In this document: piece after piece, positions 52,056 to 60,227 of the stretch | Layout of the letters: each line of letters begins with the position of its first letter | Position numbering within the stretch: the first letter of the stretch is position 1 | Source of the DNA: JAPOXR01 sp965199765 | Lineage (GTDB): Bacteria; Pseudomonadota; Alphaproteobacteria; Rhodobacterales; Rhodobacteraceae | Direction: 5' to 3' | Assembly (NCBI GenBank): GCA_965199765.1 | Contig: CBDATC010000001.1 | Location: 62,001-126,000 of the forward strand | DNA: 64,000 nucleotides | The notes under the pieces: model-generated | What the model was told of the DNA's origin: nothing | What the model saw: only the letters and a program-made list of their open reading frames with translations | The model's database searches: none | Translations under genes and position numbers: made by a program

Positions 52056-53195
52056 TCAGCCTCCTTTGACAGAGCCAGCGAGCAAGCCTCTGACAAGATA
52101 TTTCTGCATGGCGAAGAATACGACGAGCGGAACAACAATTGAGACAAACGCCGAGGCGGCGAGTATTTCCCAATCTCCTCCCCTCGAACCCAGTAATTCA
52201 CGCAGCCTACCGGTCATGACCAGCTGTTGTTCGTTGTTGCCAAGAAAGATCGTCGCCACCAGCAGGTCATTCCAGACCCAAAGAAATTGAAAGATGGCAA
52301 AGCTTGCGAGAGCAGGAAACGACAGCGGAAGCACAATGCGCCGAAAAATCTGGAAATCGGTTGCTCCGTCGATACGGGCCGATTCAATAACTTCGCGCGG
52401 CAAGCCGGCGATGTAGTTTCTCAACAAATAAATCGCCAACGGTAAACCAAACCCGGTGTGGGCCAACCAAATCCCAATGTAGTCCTTACCTATGCCTATA
52501 CTGTTGTGAAATCTCAGCAGCGGAATGAGCGCGAGCTGCAGCGGCACAACAAGCAATCCGACGACCAGAGCGATCAAAATGGCCCGCCCCGGAAATTGCA
52601 TCCAAGCCAAGGCGTAAGCAGCGAACGCGGCAACCAGAATCGGAATGACCGTCGCAGGAATCGTCACAGAAAAAGTATTGAGGAACGATCGACCGATCCC
52701 CTCGGCGAAAATCACTGTGTTGTAATTTTCGAACGTAAAGCGCGGCGGCTCAATTGTCGTTACAAAAATGCGAACCCCACGACTGCCGCTGTGCGGCTCC
52801 GGAGAAGTGATACGATAATCGCCGTTTTCCAGCACGGTCATCGTGCGGTCTTTGGTCATTGGCGCTGTGTCGCCGGGCGAAAATGCAGCCGGATCGCGAG
52901 AACTAACGCCAAAGGCGATGATCTCGCCGTCATCAAGCTCGCTAGCCAGATTACCCGCAATTACAAATAAACCGTCGTCCTCAATCTGCGTTTCCGGAAG
53001 AGCTGAACGCACAAAACCGCTTTGTTCAGAAGTGAACAGGGCCTGCCACCATCCACTGGTGACAATCTGGTCGCGGTCTCTGAAAGATGAAACCAAAAGT
53101 CCCAATGTTGGAATGACCCAAAGCAGCACCAAGGCGGCTGCCGAGAGATTGACTGCCCAAACCAGACGTGCGCGCGTGCCTGCGATATTGTCCAT
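52056..53195 (-). CDS. aglG: Alpha-glucoside ABC transporter permease AglG
   Basis: Inner-membrane permease of the MalG class, 379 residues. After the first helix (LVLLWVIPTLGLLVSSF) there is a large periplasmic insertion of about 100 residues (residues 45-145), which is characteristic of AglG. The EAA loop is SARIDGATDFQIFRRIVLP. A C-terminal MalG-like end follows. It forms a heterodimer with AglF. Confidence 0.94.
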   Translation of the reverse strand: MDNIAGTRARLVWAVNLSAAALVLLWVIPTLGLLVSSFRDRDQIVTSGWWQALFTSEQSGFVRSALPETQIEDDGLFVIAGNLASELDDGEIIAFGVSSRDPAAFSPGDTAPMTKDRTMTVLENGDYRITSPEPHSGSRGVRIFVTTIEPPRFTFENYNTVIFAEGIGRSFLNTFSVTIPATVIPILVAAFAAYALAWMQFPGRAILIALVVGLLVVPLQLALIPLLRFHNSIGIGKDYIGIWLAHTGFGLPLAIYLLRNYIAGLPREVIESARIDGATDFQIFRRIVLPLSFPALASFAIFQFLWVWNDLLVATIFLGNNEQQLVMTGRLRELLGSRGGDWEILAASAFVSIVVPLVVFFAMQKYLVRGLLAGSVKGG

Positions 53196-53207
53196 TAGAT
53201 GCTCCCT

Positions 53208-54200
53208 TCAGAGCGCTTCTCTGCGCGCATTTCGGATGTTCCAAATCATGATCGGAGTCACCATCACCATTATGACCAATGCGATCGCCGAAGCCCGGCC
53301 TGCATCGTTAGCGCGAAACATCCAATCGAACATCAGATTTGCCAGAACCTGGCTGCCCCACTGCCCGTTGGTCATGGCCAAAACAATGTCAAAGACTTTC
53401 AGCACCAGAATTGTTATGGTCGTCCAAACCACAGCGATGGTTCCCCAGATTTGCGGAACTTTAATCCGATAAAACACCTGCAGCGGTGATGCGCCGTCCA
53501 AAATTGCGGCTTCAATGGTTTCTTCAGGTATGCCTCTCAGGGCAGCCGACAATATGACCATTGCAAAACCGGTCTGAATCCAGATCAGGACCGCCATAAG
53601 AAGAAAATTGTTCCACAAGATAAGCGTGAGCCACGGTTGAGGCTTCACTCCGAACAGACCGACCAGTTCATTCAGCAACCCGATTTCGGTCGTGCCTTCA
53701 CCACGGTAGTCATAGATGAATTTCCAGATCACGGCCGCACCGATGAATGAAATCGCCATCGGCATGAAAATCATGGATTTCGCAAAATTGCCCCAAGAAA
53801 TTCTGTCGGTGACGGCAGCAGCGATCAGACCAAACAGTGTTGAAAGAGTCGGAACGACGATTAGCCAGAGAATGTTGTTGCGCAGCGATTCTTGAAATTT
53901 TTCGTCGCCGATCATCCAGAAATAGTTGTCAAGACCGATAAATTGGTCACCAGAAGCGTCATGCAGCGACAGCCAAATTGAATTGAATACCGGATAGACC
54001 AGGTAAAGACTTAACAGAATGATTGCCGGTCCGAGAAAGAGCCAAGGCCGAATAGCCGACGTTCGGTTGATATTCCGGCCTGCCTGCGGGCCACGCGGCG
54101 GAAAGATTGTGTCCAGCGCTAAATTTGAAAAATAAAAGTATGCGACACAGCCGAAGACACCGACAATAATCGTCACGATCGCCAACAGAACCTGTTCCAT
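53208..54200 (-). CDS. aglF: Alpha-glucoside ABC transporter permease AglF
   Basis: MalF-class permease, 330 residues. Two N-terminal helices (residues 1-30 and near 50-72) precede the conserved permease core. The EAA loop reads ETIEAAILDGASPLQVFYRIKVP. The helix run IWLSLHDASGD is the periplasmic entry. It starts 62 bases after aglE, past a stable hairpin, and lies 12 bases before aglG. Confidence 0.94.
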   Translation of the reverse strand: MEQVLLAIVTIIVGVFGCVAYFYFSNLALDTIFPPRGPQAGRNINRTSAIRPWLFLGPAIILLSLYLVYPVFNSIWLSLHDASGDQFIGLDNYFWMIGDEKFQESLRNNILWLIVVPTLSTLFGLIAAAVTDRISWGNFAKSMIFMPMAISFIGAAVIWKFIYDYRGEGTTEIGLLNELVGLFGVKPQPWLTLILWNNFLLMAVLIWIQTGFAMVILSAALRGIPEETIEAAILDGASPLQVFYRIKVPQIWGTIAVVWTTITILVLKVFDIVLAMTNGQWGSQVLANLMFDWMFRANDAGRASAIALVIMVMVTPIMIWNIRNARREAL

Positions 54201-54227
54201 ATCAGTGCCTTCCTTATGAATGAGGTT

Positions 54228-54249
54228 GCTGGCCTGCGCTCAGGCCAGC
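54228..54249 (-). promoter_or_regulatory. Intercistronic hairpin between aglE and aglF
   Basis: Perfect 9-bp stem (GCTGGCCTG with CAGGCCAGC, loop of 4) just after the aglE stop, with no T-tract. It sits where malE-malF-type mRNA-stabilising stem-loops occur and could raise AglE over AglF. Confidence 0.65.
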
Positions 54250-54262
54250 AGCATTGGTTCGT

Positions 54263-55609
54263 TTAGAGCGTATTCCAAACCTCTTCGATTTCAGCCGTCA
54301 CATCCGCAGCGCTCTTGCCGGATGAAAAGTCGACCATACCGGTCCAGAATGCGCCAGCTCCGATCGCTCCGGGCATGAGGTCTGAGCCATCGAAGCGGAA
54401 TGTCGTGGCATTCAGCAGAATTTCGTTCATGGCACGGACCGTTGGATCGGTGTAAACGTCTGTGTTCACTCCGAGATGCGGTGTCAGGAAGCCCGTCTGC
54501 GCCATCCAGATTTCATGCGCCAACGGCAGTTTAAGAAAATCGATGAACGCCCTCGCCGCCGGAGAATCGCCGGTAATTGCAAACAGCGTTCCCGCACCGA
54601 GAATTGGACGTCCTAGATCCTTGCCGGCAAATGCTGGAAAATAGAAGAAATCTGCATCGACACCCACTTCCACACCATCGGGGAAGAACGAAGGAATAAA
54701 CGATGCTTGACGGTGCATGTAGCATTGCGGCGGCGAGGCAAACAGGCCGGCCGGACTGTCACGGAAATCAGTCGATGCCACCGCGCTGGCGCCTCCGGCA
54801 ACATAGTCGTCGTTCAGCGCAAACATGCCGTAAGTTTCGAGCGCGTTAATGACCGCGGGATCGTTGAATGGAATGTTATGAGCAACCCAATCATCATAAA
54901 CTTCCGGGGTCTGGGTGCGAAGCATGATGTCCTCTACCCAGTCAGTGGCAGGCCATCCTGTGGCGCCGCCGGAACCGATGCCAAGGCACCAGGGCGTTTC
55001 GCCGTCGGCAACCATTTGATCGGACAATTCGAGCAACTCTTCCATGGATTCTGGAACTTCGTACCCTGCATCCTCGAAATTTTCCGGCACGTACCAGACA
55101 AGCGACTTCACATCGACTTTGTAAAAGAAGCCATAGAGTTCCTTCTCGTTATAGGGACCGGTAAATCTGCCAAGATCAACCCAAGAACTTCCGGCAGCAT
55201 AGTTGTTTCTGATCCACTCAGCGGTATCTTCGCCCAAATTGGCAAGAAATCCTTTGGATGCCAAATCGGCTGCTAGACCAGGCTGCGGAAACACCGCGAT
55301 ATTGGGCGGCGAACCCGCTTCGGCATCAATCACAATCTGTTGCTCGAAACTGTCGGAGCCCGAATACTCAACTTTTACTCCGGTCGCCGCACTAAAATAA
55401 ACAAGGACGCTTTCGACCAAGGCCTTGTCGGGTCCGAGCCAAGGTCCGAGAATGGTCAAAGTTTGACCTTCCAGCTCGCCATTTGAAAGTTCGTCAAAAC
55501 CGTCCCAGGTGAATCTTTCATCGCCTATTTCAACCATCATGTCTTGCGCCAAGGCAGGACTGACGGCTAACGCGCCCGTCACGGCGCAGCTTATCATTAG
55601 TCGTTTCAT
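54263..55609 (-). CDS. aglE: Alpha-glucoside ABC transporter substrate-binding protein
   Basis: Periplasmic receptor of the alpha-glucoside importer, 448 residues. A typical signal peptide (basic start MKRL, hydrophobic core, cleavage near ALAQD at about residue 22) is followed by a family-1 solute-binding fold. Aromatic residues that might stack on sugar rings are visible (GATGWPATDWVEDIM). It is the first gene of the operon and is divergent from aglR; the intervening 132 bases carry the operator. Confidence 0.94.
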   Translation of the reverse strand: MKRLMISCAVTGALAVSPALAQDMMVEIGDERFTWDGFDELSNGELEGQTLTILGPWLGPDKALVESVLVYFSAATGVKVEYSGSDSFEQQIVIDAEAGSPPNIAVFPQPGLAADLASKGFLANLGEDTAEWIRNNYAAGSSWVDLGRFTGPYNEKELYGFFYKVDVKSLVWYVPENFEDAGYEVPESMEELLELSDQMVADGETPWCLGIGSGGATGWPATDWVEDIMLRTQTPEVYDDWVAHNIPFNDPAVINALETYGMFALNDDYVAGGASAVASTDFRDSPAGLFASPPQCYMHRQASFIPSFFPDGVEVGVDADFFYFPAFAGKDLGRPILGAGTLFAITGDSPAARAFIDFLKLPLAHEIWMAQTGFLTPHLGVNTDVYTDPTVRAMNEILLNATTFRFDGSDLMPGAIGAGAFWTGMVDFSSGKSAADVTAEIEEVWNTL

Positions 55610-55659
55610 TGCTTTCCTCTCACCTTCTTGATTGGATAAAGTCCCACTTGATAATTATC

Positions 55660-55671
55660 CAAAGCGCTTTG
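55660..55671. promoter_or_regulatory. LacI-type operator between aglE and aglR
   Basis: CAAAGCGCTTTG is a perfect 12-bp palindrome with the central CG expected of LacI-family operators. It lies between the divergent aglE and aglR starts and overlaps the -35 box of the promoter at 55669. It is the likely binding site of AglR. Confidence 0.8.
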
Positions 55672-55698
55672 AATGACTGTGACACTTTTCATTATAAT
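55669..55698 (+). promoter_or_regulatory. Sigma-70-type promoter of aglR
   Basis: TTGAAT (55669-55674) and TATAAT (55693-55698) are separated by 18 bases, close to consensus, and lie 44 bases upstream of the aglR ATG. The -35 box overlaps the operator palindrome, suggesting autorepression. Confidence 0.7.
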
Positions 55699-55741
55699 CA
55701 CAACTGTTTATATTAACAAATTAATTTAAGCAACCGGAAAA

Positions 55742-56770
55742 ATGAACCTTAAAGATCTTTCTGTGATTCTCGAACTTTCTCAAACGACGGTCAGCCGTGC
55801 GTTGAATGGATATCCAGAAGTCAACGAAGTCACACGGCAGCGGGTCGTGGAAGCAGCGCGTCTGCACGGCTACATGCCGAACACTCATGCCACGAGACTA
55901 GCCACGGGCGTCGCGAAAGCCATCGCGCATGTGATCCCTGTATCCAACCAAAAAACGTTGATGGATCCCATTTTCACCGACTTCATCGCCGGTGCATTCG
56001 AGATTTATGAACGCGAAGGTTACGAAATGACCTTGTCAATCGTGAGTGATGAAACGATCAAAGAAAAATGCAGACGGCTTTTTGCTGCAGGAACATGCGA
56101 CGGAATCATCGTCAGCGGTCCACGCGTCGGTGACCAACGGATACGCTTCCTGAATAGAATCGGCATTCCGTTCTTGGTTCATGGACGATCCTCAATGTTG
56201 AACGAAGAATACAGCTGGATGGACATTAATAATTTCAGCGCCTTTCAAACGGCCACTGAGCACTTGCTTCTGTTAGGACACCGCCGCATTGCCCTGCTTA
56301 ACGGGTCGACGGTCATGGACTTTGCCTATCGCCGTCTCCGCGGTTACAGCGCCGCCTTGCACAGCCGCGGCATCGAAGTTGATCCAACAATCATCAAGTC
56401 TGATGAAATGATTGAACCATTCGGCTTTCTCGCCACCAAGTCGCTGATGCGCGGCCCGAACCCGCCCACCGCTCTGCTGACCTCATCGACATTGATTGCC
56501 ACCGGAGCATGGCGAGCTTTGCAGGAACTGCAGTTGAAACCGGGAAAGGATGTCTCCATCGTCACGCATGATGACGAGCTCGGATATTTTGGAAATGCCA
56601 AGGATCAACCCCTGTTTACCGCTGTGCACTCCTCGATAAGGAAAGCCGGTCGACGTTGCGCCGAAATGATTCTCTCCCTGATTAGGAACCCCCGCCAGCA
56701 ACCGATTACAGAACTCTGGGAAGTTGATTTCGTCGAGGGGCCGTCCACAGGGACCGGTCCCTATGCCTGA
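55742..56770 (+). CDS. aglR: LacI-family repressor of the alpha-glucoside operon
   Basis: Transcriptional regulator of 342 residues. The helix-turn-helix (LKDLSVILELSQTTVSRALN, residues 3-22) starts at the very N-terminus. The hinge and a PBP-like sensor follow, with the dimer and effector segments FTDFIAGAFEIYEREGY and STLIATGAWRAL. Its position and divergent orientation to aglE match rhizobial AglR. The inducer is expected to be an alpha-glucoside. The start is ATG; AAGCAACCGGAAAA upstream is a weak ribosome-binding site. Confidence 0.92.
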   Translation: MNLKDLSVILELSQTTVSRALNGYPEVNEVTRQRVVEAARLHGYMPNTHATRLATGVAKAIAHVIPVSNQKTLMDPIFTDFIAGAFEIYEREGYEMTLSIVSDETIKEKCRRLFAAGTCDGIIVSGPRVGDQRIRFLNRIGIPFLVHGRSSMLNEEYSWMDINNFSAFQTATEHLLLLGHRRIALLNGSTVMDFAYRRLRGYSAALHSRGIEVDPTIIKSDEMIEPFGFLATKSLMRGPNPPTALLTSSTLIATGAWRALQELQLKPGKDVSIVTHDDELGYFGNAKDQPLFTAVHSSIRKAGRRCAEMILSLIRNPRQQPITELWEVDFVEGPSTGTGPYA

Positions 56771-57176
56771 TCACAGCGGGACTTCGTGATTGAAGACGGA
56801 AACTCGTCCAGAACCGACTGAGCAATGGCGAATTTTCCCGCTCGACAATGATTTCATCACTATCCGAACAAGCGGGGCATATCCGAGCCAATCGAATGGG
56901 TAGCGGCTGCTCGTCAAGAAAACCAAGGTTTGACGGCCCGGTTCTTAAAGACTCCTCAATTCAGACATCCGCTGCCTCGTCATTTTTGCATAGTCTTTCA
57001 CCGGTCCTCTCGAAAAGCGCCGCCCGGAGCTGTGTGCAAAGCCGAAGAGATTTCATACCCCGTCAAGCAGCGCGCCTAACGAAGATGATCTTGATTTTCC
57101 GCTGTTTTGCTTTGATAAATGCTTCAGAGGAACTTGACTTATTGGGCAAGCGGAAACAACCTTGGATTCTTCGCCA
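56771..57176 (+). other. Intergenic interval between aglR and the beta-glucosidase gene
   Basis: About 400 bases with no supported gene. An open frame on the plus strand (56848-57180) has no family resemblance. I see no insertion-sequence end and no copy of the agl operator palindrome. The following gene must have its own promoter here or depend on read-through from aglR. Confidence 0.4.
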
Positions 57177-58511
57177 ATGAATGGGATGGCAATCAAACGA
57201 AGCGACTTTCCCAAAGACTTCCAGTTCGGTGTTGCTGGATCCAGCTACCAGACCGAAGGACACCAATTCGGCGGAGCGGGACAGACTCATTGGGACAGTT
57301 TCGCAGCGACCCCTGGGAATGTCGTCGGCGGCCAGAATGGCGCACTTGCCTGTGATCATTACAATCGTTGGCCGGAAGATCTGAGCCTAGCAGCTGACGC
57401 CGGGTTTGACACATGGAGATTTTCTGCATCTTGGGCAAGGGTGTTGCCGGAAGGGCGAGGTCAATCAAACACAGAAGGTTTGGACTTCTACGACCGGTTA
57501 GTCGACGGAATCTGTTCACACAACCTCAAACCCAACCTCACGCTTTACCATTGGGAACTCCCCTCCCCACTTGCTGATTTAGGAGGTTGGACCAATCCCG
57601 ATATGCCCAATTGGTTCGCGGATTATGCAACAATATTGATGCGGAGAATCGGCGACCGCATTCACGCAGTCGCTCCGATCAATGAGCCGTGGTGCATCGC
57701 GTGGCTGAGTCATTTCCTTGGACAGCACGCTCCAGGGCTGCGCGATATCCGTGCCACCGCGCGGGCCATGCATCACGTGCCGCTAGCACACGGCAAAGCC
57801 GTGCAGGCCCTGCGCAGTCTGGGGATAAGGAATATCGGTCTGGTAGTAAATTTTGAATGCAGCCTTCCGGCAGATGACAGTGCTGCCGCTTTCGAAGCGG
57901 CGCGCCTTTATGATCAAATCTACAACCAATGGTTTCTCCGCGCCATTCGAAGAGGGAATTATCCTAATCTGGCTCTCATTGGACTGGAACCGCACCTTCC
58001 AACTGGCTGGGAAAAGGACTTCGCGGATATGTCAGCGCCGATCGATTGGATCGGACTCAACTATTACACGCGCAAATTGATCTCCGCTGGGCCGACTGGA
58101 ATGTTCGGGGACTTCCTGGAAGTCGAAGGCTCGCTGCAAAAAACCGATTTAGGCTGGGAAATCTACAGCGAAGGTCTGGGTCATTTTCTTCGTATGGTCT
58201 GGGATGAATACGCAGACGGCCTGCCTCTTTATGTGACCGAAAACGGGATGGCGGCAGCCGACTTGGTCACTGACGGTCGTATCGATGATGCAGTTCGGAT
58301 CTCCTTTTTGTTGGACCATCTGAACGTAGTCAAGTCAGTGATCGATCACGGTATCGACGTGCGTGGATACTTTGTCTGGTCTTTACTGGACAATTTCGAA
58401 TGGGCGCTCGGTTACGGAAAACGATTTGGCATTGTGCATGTTGACCATGAAACGTTCCAGCGAACACCGAAAGAGTCATATTTCGCACTCAAGGATTGCA
58501 TGAGCCGATGA
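57177..58511 (+). CDS. Beta-glucosidase, glycoside hydrolase family 1
   Basis: Hydrolyses beta-glucosides such as cellobiose, about 444 residues. GH1 landmarks are FPKDFQFGVAGSSYQTEG, TLYHWELPSPL, acid/base Glu in PINEPWCIAWL, near residue 170, and nucleophile Glu in LYVTENGMAA, near 357. The C-terminal GYFVWSLLDNFEWALGYGKR is diagnostic. Starts at 57162 (TTG), 57177 (ATG) and 57186 (ATG) are all possible. There is no signal peptide, so it acts in the cytoplasm. Its stop overlaps the start of glk. Confidence 0.94.
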   Translation: MNGMAIKRSDFPKDFQFGVAGSSYQTEGHQFGGAGQTHWDSFAATPGNVVGGQNGALACDHYNRWPEDLSLAADAGFDTWRFSASWARVLPEGRGQSNTEGLDFYDRLVDGICSHNLKPNLTLYHWELPSPLADLGGWTNPDMPNWFADYATILMRRIGDRIHAVAPINEPWCIAWLSHFLGQHAPGLRDIRATARAMHHVPLAHGKAVQALRSLGIRNIGLVVNFECSLPADDSAAAFEAARLYDQIYNQWFLRAIRRGNYPNLALIGLEPHLPTGWEKDFADMSAPIDWIGLNYYTRKLISAGPTGMFGDFLEVEGSLQKTDLGWEIYSEGLGHFLRMVWDEYADGLPLYVTENGMAAADLVTDGRIDDAVRISFLLDHLNVVKSVIDHGIDVRGYFVWSLLDNFEWALGYGKRFGIVHVDHETFQRTPKESYFALKDCMSR

Positions 58512-59473
58512 ATATGCACAACCACAGAGACACCGCAGCACCGTTGCTTGTAGCGGATGTCGGGGGAACGAATACACGGCTTGCTATTGCTATGGACGCC
58601 GAACTTCGGTCCGAAACGCTGCGTCGATATGACAACAAACAATTCTCGAACCTTGAATCTGTAATAGAGCAATATCTTTCTGAGCAAACCAATGACAGGC
58701 TATGCGGCTGTTGCATAGCTGTTGCCGGTACAGTGAACAACGGCCAAGGTCGACTGACGAACAGAGATTGGGTCATCTGCGCGGATTCTCTCTGCGAGGT
58801 TGTCGGGGCGGAACGGGTAGTCGTAATTAATGATCTGCAGGCGATCGGATATGGTGTGCACTTGCTTGGTTCGAGCGATGTGCAGGTCTTAAAAGCGGGG
58901 GCCAGCTATCAGGTCAATGACACAAAGCTGGTGATCAATGCAGGCACTGGTTTCAATGCTGTTGCGGTCCACACGACGGAATCGGGACGTTTTGTTGCGC
59001 CATCGGAGTGTGGACACTCAAGCCTAGCTGTATCCGAGGCAACGGAGAAAATGCTGAAACACCACATCGAAGATACCTATGGTTTCGCCTGCATTGAAGA
59101 TGTCCTGTCCGGTCGGGGCACCGAGACTGTTCGCGCATGGATTGCCGAACTGACCGGTTCCGACAATCAGCTGAATTCAAACAAATATGCTTATCAATCT
59201 GTCATGTCCGGGATACTCGGTTCAGTCACCGGGGATCTCGCGCTGACCCACCTGCCATATGGTGGCATCTATTTGACCGGCGGTGTCATTCAGGCATTGC
59301 TGCCAAATCTGCATACCGACAGGCTTATAGATGCATTCACTTCCAAAGGCCGATTCACAGACTTTATGGATCAGTTCAGCATTTGCCTTATTCGCGACGA
59401 CCAACCAGCGCTACGAGGTTGCGCCGTATATTTCTGGCGGCAATCGCAGCCTCTCAACTCCTTGTGGTTCTGA
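58508..59473 (+). CDS. glk: Glucokinase
   Basis: Phosphorylates free glucose released by AglA and the GH1 enzyme, feeding glucose 6-phosphate to the Entner-Doudoroff route. About 321 residues from the ATG at 58508, which overlaps the GH1 stop (ATGA). The phosphate-binding motif is LVADVGGTNTRLAIA; catalytic Asp is in VVINDLQAIGYG; further motifs are INAGTGFNAVAVH and the glucose-binding PSECGHSSLAV; the C-terminal adenosine-site segment is GGIYLTGGVIQALLP. It is of the Glk (PF02685) type, not ROK. Confidence 0.94.
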   Translation: MNMHNHRDTAAPLLVADVGGTNTRLAIAMDAELRSETLRRYDNKQFSNLESVIEQYLSEQTNDRLCGCCIAVAGTVNNGQGRLTNRDWVICADSLCEVVGAERVVVINDLQAIGYGVHLLGSSDVQVLKAGASYQVNDTKLVINAGTGFNAVAVHTTESGRFVAPSECGHSSLAVSEATEKMLKHHIEDTYGFACIEDVLSGRGTETVRAWIAELTGSDNQLNSNKYAYQSVMSGILGSVTGDLALTHLPYGGIYLTGGVIQALLPNLHTDRLIDAFTSKGRFTDFMDQFSICLIRDDQPALRGCAVYFWRQSQPLNSLWF

Positions 59474-59786
59474 TTTTTTCTTGAGGATCTGGAGGATCTG
59501 TACGGCAAAGCACATGAAGCAAGGAGTGTTTTTTCGCCAACTTCAAACATTTTTTTGTTCGGTCGTACCGGCAACCAAAACCGCTAAGCTGAACACTCAC
59601 TACAAACGCATCTATTTTAACCTCCAGTTCAACCGGATTAGCACTGACGACCATCGTTCCTGTTCGGAGAAATTCGCAAATCATGTGAAGTTGTCCGAAA
59701 CCCACCGCGCGCACGACGGCCTATGCCTCACGATTAGGATATGAATTTCCTCATGATTGCGCGTGGGTATACCAGCTGACGAACAT
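59474..59786 (+). other. Gene-free interval after glk
   Basis: About 313 bases without a supported gene. A few short open frames occur on both strands with no domain signal. The interval leads into insertion-sequence debris at 59787. Confidence 0.4.
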
Positions 59787-59836
59787 AACGGAGCCGCCGT
59801 CACATGATCGAAAGTGCGAAAGATTCTGGACACTAC
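59787..59836 (+). mobile_element. Short IS256-family terminus (copy 4, inverted)
   Basis: The plus strand reads AACATAACGGAGCC, a stop for the transposase C-terminus, and then ends with the terminal repeat as its complement (GAAAGATTCTGGACACTAC at 59817-59836). It matches copies at 6211, 26732 and 61584 in inverse orientation. It is fused within about 8 bases to the IS5-like remnant at 59844. Confidence 0.72.
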
Positions 59837-59843
59837 CTCCTTT

Positions 59844-60151
59844 CTGCCGCAGCACGCGGTCGCAATGCAGACGATCAATCAGAGACCGGGTTGTAGGCAG
59901 ATCGAACACCGCCTTGGCAAAAAATGCGCGGCCCGGCCTCATCGCGGAGAAAAGGAAAAAGTTTCTCTTGAAAAAATCCCCGGCGATCATTTATACTCTC
60001 TTGCAGGGACATCGGCCAAACCTCTGTTATTTTGTGGTTTTTACATTTGCAAGATACCACGGATGGCGGAGTCCTTGCAGCCCCGAAACCGCTCGATTTC
60101 AGCGTTTTCCGTCAGAAACCCGGGCGCGCGGCCTGATTTTGCAAAGGGCTC
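59844..60151 (-). mobile_element. Remnant of the IS5-like element found intact at 62070
   Basis: These bases match the transposase N-terminal part and the right end of the complete element (63150-63573). About 130 bases corresponding to 63240-63365 are deleted, and substitutions are scattered throughout. The terminal TTTTGCAAAGGGCTC at the right corresponds to the intact element's right end. The frame of the transposase (LPTTRSLIDRLHCDRVLRQ) is still readable but broken. Confidence 0.8.
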
Positions 60152-60227
60152 GTAAGGCTATTTTGAGTATCTCTTGCAAGAGAACCTGTGACTTCAAAGA
60201 CCAACACAGCCGATAGGAAATCCGAAA

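Noticed and set aside
56848..57180. 110-codon frame between aglR and the GH1 gene
   Set aside because: No recognisable family, rich in Ser and Arg as expected for non-coding sequence, and it overlaps the likely GH1 start.
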